In this document: piece by piece, positions 13,201-23,857 of the stretch
Position numbering within the stretch: the stretch's first letter is position 1
Layout of the letters: every line of letters starts with the position of its first letter
Origin: Panaeolus papilionaceus
Lineage: Eukaryota; Basidiomycota; Agaricomycetes; Agaricales
Reading direction: 5' to 3'
DNA length: 64,000 nucleotides
Assembly (NCBI GenBank): GCA_015501605.1
Contig: JADNRZ010000030.1
Coordinates: forward strand, 310,001-374,000
Notes under the pieces: model-generated
What the model saw: the letters and a program-made list of their open reading frames with translations, nothing else
Database searches by the model: none
What the model was told of the DNA's origin: nothing
Program-made: the position numbers and the translations under genes

Positions 13201-16020
13201 GCCTCCGGAACCACATAACGCGGCGCAAAACGAAGGTGTTCATTCAAGATAGCCACGATTGAGTTCATTTCCCAAGGCCATGTGTAGTTGTTCAATGCAA
13301 GTTGAATTACTTCCAGGTAAGCAAGTAGACTTGCGCGAAGATAGCGAGTCACATAAACACGGAGCGTCGGATATAGGCAAGGCCGCTATGTGTACTTGGG
13401 AAACGCTACAGGTGCTGCGTATACAAGCGCAAGGTATCACCTACTCAATGTATGAATTGTGAATCATGCGGTCGCGGAATGAATTGAATGCCCCCCGCAT
13501 TCATCGGTGAGGCGTTTAATGAAGTCCTAGCCTAATAATAGCATACGAATCACGTCAGTCCTTCCTTTCAGCATAGAGAGAAGCAGAACTCTCCAACGTG
13601 GAGGCAAGTTCACATGACAACCGCCACACCGCGAGGTTTAGGTGTGAGCCAATCCCTAGTATCATTTTTTCGACACAACTGCCAGGCAACAAATTAGAAT
13701 GACAGACGGGCGGGGCAGTTCTAAATAATGCCCCAGGTCGAATATACCTACATACAATGGCTCCACACAAAGGGCAGTGTTTAGTTGTTTGGTATGTGTA
13801 GCAGCTTGTAGGTGGGGTTTTTCCGATTCGTTGAATGTTCCTTATCTGCGATCCGGAAATGATGAAATCATTAGACCAAACAACTGATCGCCGAGAACTT
13901 ATTTCTAGACACCGAGGTGTTCGAATGACGAGGACGAGGGATTAAGCAGATGATTGGTATGCACGAACGGTGCTCAGGAATACCCATATTAGCGCCCGAG
14001 TGATAGTGCATCACGATGGGCCTGGCATGCCAAAAGTGACTCTAGGTACAGAGAAATGACAAAGGAAAAGGACCCATCAAACCCTGATGAACGGCATCAT
14101 TCACTTTTATTGAATGTCAATCCTGTCAGACATAGAGTTTGTTTATTTGTGTGAGACGCTGTTAGCTCTTTGACTTGGTTTACTTCATAGGTTCACATTG
14201 CGAAGAACAGCCTGCCGTTGGAGACATGGAACAAGCATGAGTCAATATTTACTGTCGGTAAGGGCGTCAACTCCTCCTTCGACGGAGTTATGAGTATTCG
14301 AAGATCATCATGAACGATCCACAAACTACCACACTAAGGCCAAATAATCAAATTGGTGGGTTTACAACTGCTTCAAATCCACATAAGCTTCGAAACGCTA
14401 TGTCAATATGATGTACCTTGTGTATTGAAATGGAAGAATGTCTGTGGGGTGTTTATTGTCTGCGGGGTGAATCCACGGTGAATTGTGGAGCAGAGTCGGA
14501 GGTAAAATATTAGCTGTCTTGGACCTATATTTGCCTCGAACCTCGGAGTACTTACCTTATCATACACGTACAAGAAGAACTTCATGTTCATTCAAATTCG
14601 AAAACAGTTCGAAAATCAATCGAGCATAAACATGCAAGCCCAACCGATGTGCCCGTCACAACCGGCATCACCGATGTGGTTTATGTAAGTGATGGAATCA
14701 TCCATTCATGCCGTGCTGTTCCGCTCTATTCTTGTCCTCGACACCGACCACTGATGTCCCTCGATGTCCGAAAGCCCTTGGCGAAGGTATTTAGTGATGA
14801 GGTACAATAAGCGTCATCACCCCTGCGGACTGCGATCAGTGGCGAGGAGCTAATGTCAATGGATATCGAGGGAGCTTGGTCGAATGGTCAACCACCCCAA
14901 TGAATCAACGGTATCGTTGCTGGATCTCTATGGCTCATGTAACCTCCATCCAGAATGCTCTGCTTTGAGGCCGTGTACCTGTATGAGCGCCGGTCGGTAT
15001 CTATGTGGGGATCCTTACTCAATGCTCCGAGATAGGCTCGAAACAACATAATTCCAGGATACGTTTCTGGGATCATTCGAGGCTGTTCAGCTGGCCACTG
15101 TGGACATGGGAGTACCCTCAATGTCCAGCATGCACCTGTCTTTCTCTGACACAGCGCGAAACAGGCACATTATTGGCGACTCCTTCACTGATAATGCAGA
15201 GGATTGTAATCACTCTGCGGGTGCTTACCCTTCAGCACTTTTTGGTATGCTTCGTATTGCCTCACATACCACCCAAAGATATCCCACCACACGCGGTGAA
15301 ACAACTCCACCTGGCGCAGGATTAGAATCGTGCAACATTCTCGTTTCAGTCTTGCAGAAATCATAAGGCAAATCATACCGCTTTTCGCGTCGTACGAAAC
15401 TCGGCTACAAACGAATGATGCCCATTTCAATCCTCCATTCCCCATATTTTCCAAAGCTTTAAATCCTCGGCGATGACAGTATCGCATAAGCGTAGGTATC
15501 AACATGTATATTTACCCACCACCCCAACGCGGCACAATTTGAATCCGACAGTCATCCCAACTCGGTCTGCTGTGAAAAGTCTGGGACTGAACTTGAGAAA
15601 AATGGCGCCCTTATATAACGTCGTGCCTTGCTGCCCCTGACGATCATCTCGCCTGCTTCATTTAAGCCTGGCGCCCCTATCTCGCGTCTTATCTTTGTGC
15701 CGCCGCATCGGACTCAAATGCGATGTCATGCAGTGACGTGTGCATGATCGTCGCTTTTTGTGCTTTTGTCTGCTTCTTGGAAGCGTGTTGGGGTTTTGAC
15801 AGACGTTGAGCGCTGGGTGTGACGTTTGGGCGTTTAAGGTTTGACGGTTGACAAGGCGCATCGGTTTATGCGACGCGTTACCTTCTACTTGAGTGATCAT
15901 GCCGCAACGCTTTTCAATTAAATTTTTTTAAAAATGCTTCGAAGTTCACATTGTATTGACAAGAAAGCGTCAATCATACTTTCTCTCTCATTCTTGCTCA
16001 CCCTCCCCTTATACAAATTG
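10220..16020. other. Gene-poor stretch without recognisable genes
   Basis: The first bases are the GATA gene's 5' region. Beyond about 10.5 kb only short, unbiased open frames appear on both strands, such as 11829-12122 (-), 13240-13440 (-) and 15005-15325 (+). None has a motif I recognise. I found no tRNA-like fold, no terminal repeats and no CRISPR-like array. The segment ends where sequence related to the GRDP relic begins. Confidence 0.35.
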
Positions 16021-16770
16021 CTTGGATGGGCGATGTCGAGGTGTTACACTATGGGACACATCGAGAATATCATAGGAGACTCTATATTGTAAGTACACAG
16101 AACTATCCTTGACATACCTGGGTTTGTAGCTCTTACTATGTACCCAGAGGTGGACGAATTATATTGGGCGCTTCATTGACCAGTAAGCTTAGCTATGTAT
16201 AACTCTTACATGAACATCCCCGCCATACCCACGCTTTGCTTTGCTTCACAGTGACGACAAAGTCAAAGGCATCCTTCTCTCCGGCTCATTTGGCCAAGCG
16301 GTCCTTCTTTGGAGAGCCCGATTCCAAACGCCATACACATTCTGCGGCTGCCCAACTCCTGCTCGCCCAAAAACCAAGCGACGACTTGGGATGCCCACAA
16401 TACTAAGAAAGCGCATGCGTTTCTGATGTCCCCTCCCAACACTCAAGCCCAAGCAACACTCGCCACGCACCCCAGCGATCACACCACCCTAAGACTAAAA
16501 GCGCTACAAACCCCCAGAATACGCTTCCTTGGCGCACAAAAGGGCGCAGAGCTCAAAAGAGTCTTTGTCGGTTAATATCGTATAACATCGCCTGCGCACC
16601 CGAATCGTCATCATCACCCGCACGAGTCCGAGTCCGAGTCCGGAAGGGCCACAGCTAGCGCTCATCCATACCCATCCGCATTTTTAGACCCCGTCCCGCT
16701 CGTATGGATGCGTGAAGTCTGGAGGGGATAATCAGTGTACGGGAGGGTATTATAAACCTTATGTATGTCA
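16021..16770 (+). pseudogene. GRDP/DUF1399-like relic (copy F)
   Basis: This is the decayed C-terminal half of an A/B-type GRDP gene. Identifiable pieces in order are: a GRFIDQ-like exon end before a GTAAGC donor near 16190; an exon with DDKVKGILLSGSFGQAV, WRARFQTPYTFCGCPTP; a stop, then in another frame TQAQATLATHPSDHTT; near 16660, HPYPSAFLDPVPLV; and near 16740, QC.GGYYKPY before a GTATGT donor. In intact copies these join in one frame as CGCPTP...ATLATHPSDHNAV...FLYPVPLVVDSSGL. Frameshifts, stops and the missing DIDLVWHTHQL exon show it is dead. The glycine tail is gone. Its upstream part (16021-16130) matches sequence in relic A' near 19600-19700. Confidence 0.7.
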
Positions 16771-17945
16771 AGTCTTTCTTTGTTTCTTGCACAACTGCTG
16801 TTGTATTGACCATGACATTGTCACGCAACAGCAGGTGCTACCCTCCCGAACCCTATCCCCCTACAATTCTGAAGCGCAGTGCAGTCAGTGCACACCCCAG
16901 TGATACTGATGGTGGTAATGATAATGATGGTGGTCGTAGTATTCATAGTAGCGAGAGGAGGGAAGGCATCATTGGCGTCACGGAGATTGTGGGAGGTTGG
17001 TCCATTTCACATACATATGTATGTCATTTTCGAAAGCGGCCTTCGCTCACTTTCGTGCTACAGAACTAATTGTCGTGTTTTGGTGATGATGACGATTAGC
17101 AGAAAATTAATCGCCGCCAGTTAGCCATCCACAACCCAACACCAAAAAACCCCACACTGAAGTCTAGCTCATCATAAAACACGAACATGAATATGAATTA
17201 AGTATATATACTTGAAAAGAGAAGAATGCGAACATGCGACGACATAACACAACAACAACAATAGTGGGATGACAAGTGAGTGTATGCAAGTAAGATGTCC
17301 GTGATGGAAAGCATGGCTGGGGTGGGGAGGGGTGGGGTATATATTAAGTGAGGTTTTAAGGCTGAATGGGTGCTATCTACTGAAGGGAGAAAGAAAAGGG
17401 AGGCGATGGGAGGCATGCTAACTACGCACGAAGCAGCGCAGTCAAGGCGTGAAAGTGATCAAGTGAGGTGAAGTGAAGGTGCAAAGTCGAAATTGAAGAT
17501 GAAAAGAAAAAGTTAAGGGTTAAAAATGGTGGTGTGGTAAAAATACATTGGCATGGTACGATAGCAAAGGGGAGTGATAAAGGCAAAGAAAAGAAAAGGG
17601 AACGAGAGGAATTAATAAGTTAAAAGAAAAAAGGAGCGTGAGGGTTTGAAGTTGAACGCCTATCTATCTATCTATCCATCTGCGACGAAGCGATAGATAA
17701 ACATAGACAGATAAACATAGAAGGGGAGGGGAGAGATAACGGGAACGTGGTTGGGTTTGTGAATGAGAAGGATTAGGATAGGGTGAGTACACAACGAGGT
17801 GGGAGGTGGTGGCAGATAAGGAGAGGAAAGAGCGGTTCTAGAACAGAGCTATTTGTTGGGTGTGGGTGTGAGCCTGCGCCACCGAAAACAGTGACTCCTA
17901 GGCGAGAGAATGTGCCGCGGACGTCCCGGAACACCTATCAAACCC
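16771..17945. other. Intergenic, purine-rich low-complexity DNA
   Basis: No gene is evident. From about 17.4 to 17.8 kb the plus strand is strongly A/G-rich, with GAAAAGAAAAG-type runs. A short TATC tandem repeat lies at 17661-17678, followed by AGATAAACATA repeats. The right end is the 3' flank of the LAMTOR1-like gene. Confidence 0.4.
17661..17678 (+). repeat. TATC microsatellite
   Basis: About four and a half tandem TATC units, then imperfect ATAGATAAACATAG units. A simple sequence repeat in intergenic DNA. Confidence 0.6.
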
Positions 17946-18992
17946 CTAATCTCCCCAACTCATCACAATGGGTCCAGCATTCTTCAACCTCTCCAACGTC
18001 TCATTCACCTATTCAATTCAATTCAAAAAATTTCAAAGAAAAATCTCGTTAGCAATCAACCCTAACCTTACATCATCAAACTTCAACAAGGAGCAAAAGA
18101 GCCCCAACTCACCGAATTGGATTTTGGATCCCCAACTAGACCACTTGCATAGGTCTGATTAGTAGGTGTCTGCAGATCTGCTGCATCGTCTTCTAGAGAC
18201 TGCGCTGGCTGGTTTTGCGTTTCCGTAGGCGTCAGCACGGACCCTGAAAGCGTACTCGGTGCTGTACCGCGCTCCCTCGCACGACCTCTCGTCTTCTTCC
18301 CCTGATAACCAACCAGCCTAATATTGAGAATAGGCGTCGGTCTAGGCTGCTCCGTAGTCGTCGTAGAAGGCGATGGCGACCTTCGTTTTCCTTGATGATA
18401 CATATCCGCCCTGTCCGGGTCCAACAGCTGCTGATGAGATGACGAACCATCCGCAGAGTAGGGCGAATCAGGGGCGTAGTTGAAGCTGTTGTAGTTCCGC
18501 TGATTTGTGTGAGGTCGATGGTGGGGGTGGTATGAGTCTGGGTCGTGTGAGGCTGATGTTGAGCGAGACCCGGAGTTGCGGGATGATTCTGCTGGGATGA
18601 CTTGGTTGTGGAGGTTGAATGGAATGTGTGAGGCTACGTTGACCATTTTTCTGAATAAAATTAACAATTATTAGAATGGATATAAATGATAATAGAATAC
18701 AAGGCGAATAATGAATGAATGCAAAATGTTGTGCCGAACATACCCCTCTTTGGCCCTCACGATATGTCCAAACCGTTCTTGGAGTTTTTGATGATCAACA
18801 TAGACTTCACCAGTTCTATATAATATCAAAGCAAAGATCAAAGCGTTAAATATTGATTTTACAATTAAAGATTCGAGCATACGTCTCTGGTTCCTGGTCA
18901 TGCGGGATCAAATGCGACGTCTCGTCGTATCTATCATGCCTCTGCTTGCGAACACCACAGCAACATAGGATACTTTCAAGAAATGAGGCCAT
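17946..18992 (-). CDS. LAMTOR1-like (Ragulator/EGO anchor) protein, putative
   Basis: LAMTOR1/Ego1 proteins anchor the Ragulator/EGO complex to the vacuole or lysosome for TORC1 signalling. The N-terminus from the ATG ending at 18992 reads MASFLESILCCCGVRK, a Cys cluster typical of a lipidated anchor (no Gly2 myristoylation site, so palmitoylation would have to suffice). Then come YDETSHLIPHDQEPE and, after a GTATGC..TATAG intron, VDHQKLQERFGHIVRAKEG, joined through another intron to KMVNVASHIPFNLHNQ. The middle is a long Ser/Pro/Thr-rich linker (about 18640-18140). A last phase-0 intron (GTGAGT..GAATAG) leads to VNETLERLKNAGPIVMSWGD and TAG at 17946-17948. The DETSHLIP plus IVRAKEGKMVNV arrangement fits fungal LAMTOR-domain proteins as I know them, but the match is by memory. 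Confidence 0.55.
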
Positions 18993-19447
18993 ACAGCAGT
19001 TCTAGATAGAGGTTGACAGTGAGCACAGAGACCAAGCAGAAGGGTTGTGCGGTATGTGCACACCAGTAGCAAATGGCAGGAGCAATGACAGAGTGGTTCA
19101 AGTAAAGAAAATGACTGGATCGTGGACGTCCTTTCGGTGCGTAGTTTGTTTGTTTTCTTCAACCTTTGCCAAATACATAACACAGCCACATCAATCAACA
19201 TTCGGGTTTAACCACGATGCCAAGATGACAGATTGAAAGCCTGCGAGGAATATCGCCCTCGAACCATATGCGCTTAGTCTAGCCTGAATTATTCTAGCAG
19301 GTATAGTCTGACAATACCAGATGGATACATACTGTAAGGTGTTCGAACGGCTACAGTCTTCTCTTATTAACTGACAGTTTCATTATGTTCGGTAATTGTT
19401 CGATAGATGGACGCAAAGGGCAGCCTCACGGATCATCCAACGGTCTT

Positions 19448-20100
19448 TTAATCGCCACCATCGCAGGAAGACCCGCCACCACAAAGTGACAAGGCTGAAG
19501 CGCAATCCCCCCGAAGCGCCGTCCGTGCCTCCGTCTCCGCCTCTCGCATATTGGACCTGAGATAAACTTTATCATACGCGTAGGCGCTCACCACCCTCTG
19601 ACTTCTGCTTACACATAAAAACTGTAAACCTGTGTATGTCAAGGACTCTTCGGCGTACTTACAACGTAAAATCTCCTATGGTGCATTCGATACTCCCCCT
19701 TTAGTAATACCTCGACATCGCTCATACAAAACGATCGCTACCGTCTATCTTACCCATTCTTTCATCGATCCCGATATAAGATATCAACTTCGACTTGACA
19801 TTCAACACCAAACGAACAAACAAACAAAAAACGCAGAATTGTAATTTGGAGGAACAAATGCGAGATATTCGTCTGCAGTCTCCATCGACTTGGCTAAATC
19901 CCTCGCAGACTTCTGCACTGCGTATAAGTGCCCCTTCATAGAGACGTCGAAGCGACTTCCAGTGGACAAGTACAGGGTGCGAGCAGAACGTTTGGAGCAA
20001 TTGTGACCATAGCTTTGCTGTAGGTACCCCGTATTTGTTACCATAGGTCTGAGATCTAGACATGCGACGGGAATTAGGCTCATGGTCACCCTCTGCAAAA
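19448..20100 (-). pseudogene. Internally deleted GRDP-like relic (A')
   Basis: Recognisable blocks, from high to low coordinates: NTGYLQQSYGHNCSKRS...VQKSARDLAKSMETADEYLA, matching gene A's GTGYLQKDYLHICSNKSAH...VHKLAIDLAKSVSTAGGYLA; then NVKSKLISYIGIDERMGKIDGSDRF, matching NIKSTLISHIESDTRIGKIDGSDRF; then SQRVVSAYAYDKVYL, matching AQRILSAYADDKVYS; and directly after that a short tail CGGGSSCDGGD with stop. The N-terminus, the DIDLVWHTHQL core, the CGCP domain and most of the glycine tail are missing. Stops and frame changes between blocks mark it as non-functional. It lies just downstream of gene A on the same strand, as expected for a tandem copy that lost its middle. Confidence 0.7.
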
Positions 20101-20158
20101 CCGGATTCAGCGAATGGCAAGCTACGAATTGACAACTGTGGACTTTCTGATTTGGAAC

Positions 20159-22979
20159 TTAGTGTGTAATAAAAAAACCATGACAAAGGCGACCAAGTAA
20201 TTCGGGTGAGCGATGATAAATCGATCGACAATTTATTTTTGTGCCATCCAACTTTGTACTAATCCCCCCCACCCCCCCACAGCCTCCACCCCCGCAGCCC
20301 CCGCCACCACATCCTCCTCCTCCTCCGCCACCACCACAAGATGACCCTGCAACATAATCATAAGACGGTTTCCAGAAATGAAATAACTCGAAAATGTACG
20401 AACCCCCAGAGGTTTCTGCAGCTCCACCACCACCAGAGCTGCCGCCTGAATAAGGTTTAGGGGGCGGTGGAACCTAAGGCGGCAGAATTGTCAATAAAAC
20501 CTTCCCAACGAACTGAGAAGCTTTTCACTCACATAAGGGTCATAATATCCCTCAGCACACTGACTACCCGCCAAACCCGACGAGTCGACCACAAGGGGAA
20601 CGGGGTACAAAAACGTCGTCTGATAAGGATGGTTATCCGCGTATGGACCACGGGGATGATACGCAGTTGATTTATATAATTTCGAACGGTTCTTTCTTAT
20701 CTCTTTGGCTTTTGCAACCCGCATGTCGATGTATTCTTGAATGCCAAGGCGCTTTACAGCGTTGTGATCACTCGGGTGGGTGGCCAATGTTGCTTCGGCT
20801 TGATTGACGGGAGGTGTTATCGAGGACCCGTAGGACCGTCGGCTGTTTGTGCGGTTTAATATCGTGGAAATACGTTGCTTGATTTTGGGGCTAGGAGTGG
20901 GACAGCCGCAGAAGGTGTACGGTACTTTAAATCTGTTTCTCCAAAGAAAGCCTGTCTGGTCGAACGAAGTAGAGAGACGGATCCCCTCAACCTTGTCATC
21001 GCTGTGAAGCATGACATGTGTATGAATGCAACGAGAAATATAAGATGTGACGTACTGGTCGACGAACCGCCCAACATACTTGGTGCAATCATCCACGTAG
21101 TTAGAAGACATCAATTGGTGCGTGTGCCATACTAAATCAATGTCGAGGGTCGGCACAAGCATCGTTCCAGGGTGGGTCGCCATGAGATCCAAAAAACTAG
21201 ATTCACGTCTCGGCTCCGTAAGAAATTCGCGAGTGAGCAATATGATCACCTACGCATGGTATCTGGCAACTGCGTGAGGCAAAATACGCATATCACTCTT
21301 GTCCGGGAAGCTGGGGGCGGTCCAATTCAGCTCTTTGATCTTCTCCACAAATTTACCCTGACGGATTACCTAGACAGAGGTCAGCATCGGTAGCTTGGAC
21401 GCCTCACTAAATAGAAACGTACGGCATTGACCAGCTCTATAGAGTACACCTTGTCATCCGCGTATGCGCTCAGAATCCTTTGAGCCCTAGATCACAGCTG
21501 TTAAACGGGATGTGCGACAATACGTCTGGTTTACATACAGGGCAGAACCCCCTATGACACCCTTGATATCTGCCATAGTATAGTTCCTCGACATTTCCCA
21601 TAAAAATCGATCACTACCATCGATTTTGCCGATCCTTGTGTCCGATTCGATATGAGATATCAGTGTCGACTTGATGTTTAATGCTTCTTCACGTATGCGA
21701 TCTCGTTCAGAAGCCGCTAGGTATGCCCCTCTATATCCAAATTAACAATAAAGGATCAACAGAGTCGTGAAGAGGACATACGCCAAATAGCCGCCTGCCG
21801 TAGAGACCGACTTTGCTAAATCTATCGCAAGTTTATGTACCGCATGGGTCCTCCTCGTTATAATCGCTTCGGAGCGAGTTCCAGTTGAAGAGACAGTGGA
21901 ACTATGGGCTGACTTGTTGGAGCAAATGTGCAAGTAATCCTTCTGCAGGTACCCCGTTCCAGGTTTGTTGCAGAAGTCTAAAACATTTTAGTATCTTTAA
22001 TCGTATATGAGGGATATCATCAGAACATACCTATCTCGTCCACATGCGAACAACAGATGTTCCTGACTGGCTTCTTACGATACGTTTTGAGGCATGCCTT
22101 GTAGTCGAAATCAAGCGACGTCCGTCCAGCCCAGAACGATTTACGTTCCTCTACAGGGTCTTTCAAAACGCTTGCCAGACGGTCGGATTCCTGTTCTTCT
22201 TCGTCAGTATCTTTGATACCGGCTAAAACTGACTGAGAAGAAAACTCACAAGTGCAGCAGTCAGATGGCATCCGAGGCGGGAGAGAATTCTGCAGCGGGG
22301 GATGCGTTCTGCATCTTCGGCATACCACCTAAACAAGAAAGCTCTATGAGATCTGGTGACTCGCAAGATCACAAGGGCTCAGCCTACAGCGGGTTTAGCA
22401 GATACGAGTGCCAGACCTGTGTAGTAATATTAACCTCGGTATTTTTGGTGTATCGACAGCATAGGAGTATTAGTCACCATTAGCACATCAATTGGTGGGA
22501 GGAACACATCCCAGGCAATGTTTAGATCGCTTTCGTTCAGCTTCCCACACCAGACATCAAATCTGCGGATAATAATATCGTTAGTAACATAAACACACGG
22601 CGTTCAACTGTCTATCTGCAAAATCTACACACCGTTCAACAGCAACACCAACGAAGTACCTCCACCTGACTTCCGCTCTCCATCCTCGAAAGTCACACAA
22701 AAACGGGAGTTCGATAACTTCTGCCTCGAGTTCTGAGAACAATCGAAGCACTTGCAGATGGCTCTTCACAGCCGCTATTGTGACTAGCGGCTTTGAGAGA
22801 GTGGACCTTCCAATGACGAAGTCGTGCAGTATCTCAGCAGAAGCAGATGTGGATGTGGATGTGGATGTTGTTGCTGCGACTTGTGAGGTTAAAGGTACTT
22901 TGGAAGCTTGCTGGACTGGTTCGGACTGTCCCAGTTTGAGCCCCGTCTGAAAGGAAACTGAAAGAGGGTCGGTGGACAT
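20159..22979 (-). CDS. Glycine-rich domain (GRDP/DUF1399) protein, copy A
   Basis: Member of the GRDP-like family (PF07173); its biochemical role is unknown. The start is the ATG ending at 22979 (MSTDPLSVSFQTGLKLG), and about thirteen exons follow. Landmarks in order: a Ser/Thr-rich linker; WRYFVGVAVER; FDVWCGKL, then PPIDVLM; VWHSYLLNP; RWYAEDAERIP; a KSFWAGRTSLDFDY block; GTGYLQKDYLHICSNKS; AQRILSAYADDKVYS; VIRQGKFVEKI; the core TLDIDLVWHTHQL near 21140; FLWRNRFKVPYTFCGCPTP; ATLATHPSDHNAV; a Tyr/Pro segment; and SSC followed by poly-Gly with spaced Cys. In sister copy B the tail stops at once after CGG. Here seven-base G runs at 20264-20279 carry the frame on to TAA at 20159-20161, so the C-terminus is doubtful. 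Otherwise the exons look intact. Confidence 0.72.
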
Positions 22980-23857
22980 TGAAAGATACAAGGTCAGTGT
23001 TGGATATGGGGTAAGGGACAACTAAGGTCCACCACCTTTAAACTGCTGCCAAACCGGTGCTGGTAAATATCCTCTGCTTTCGAACTGTCCCAAATTCTCT
23101 TTGTTTATAGCTCGCACGTTTATGAGCCATGTAGGTGGGTGTCAGCTGAGGGAATGGACATCAAGGATAAATAGACCTACCTTGTCAACATAGATTGAGT
23201 TAAGTTTGGATACGTTAGACGTCCAGATGCGCAGCCTCCCCTCACAACGGTGGTCCCTCCCCTGTTTTAAATGGTTATACATAGCTGATCTTCACTTGAC
23301 TGGGAGAAACCACTGCCAATACGGAACAGCCAGATCGTTGGGGAAAATATACCTGCAATGTTTATCATGAATCAACCTTACTTACCATGACCAAGCTATT
23401 ACATAGCATCTTTCGTGACATTGATATATTTCCCCAGGTACCCCAGGACAATCAAATCTTGAAGTTGCGTCCTTCTCAAACCTTCTCAAACTGGCCACCT
23501 CACCAGCCAACCTTCAGAATCTTTTGCTTGGCCTTGCTGCATCGGGTAAAGCACCATAGCCATTTTGTGTGAAATGTGTTTTTCAGTCATTTAGGTGCAA
23601 TTCTATGAACAGAGATGTAAGAACACGAGGTCGACGTTGTATGTATGGAAACTTGGAAACCGTTCAAGTTGAGGTCAGAGCCCCTGAACATTTCCTTGCT
23701 TGCCTTTGTTTGGCTTCAACCTCGGCGCGTGCTTCCGTACTACAGCGTCTAATTTAAATCTGACGACCACAATTGTGAACCTGGAATCTAATATCCAATT
23801 CTGATTTCAGTTCTGTACGCATTCCATTATGATACTTGATACACGAAATAGAAGGAC
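22980..23857. other. Upstream region of copy A
   Basis: No convincing gene. The first part resembles the DNA upstream of copy B around 29540-29620 (for example CCGGTGCTGGT versus CCAGTGCTGGT), suggesting that the duplication included the promoter. The rest separates A from the 3' end of the DUF4139 gene on the same strand. Confidence 0.35.
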
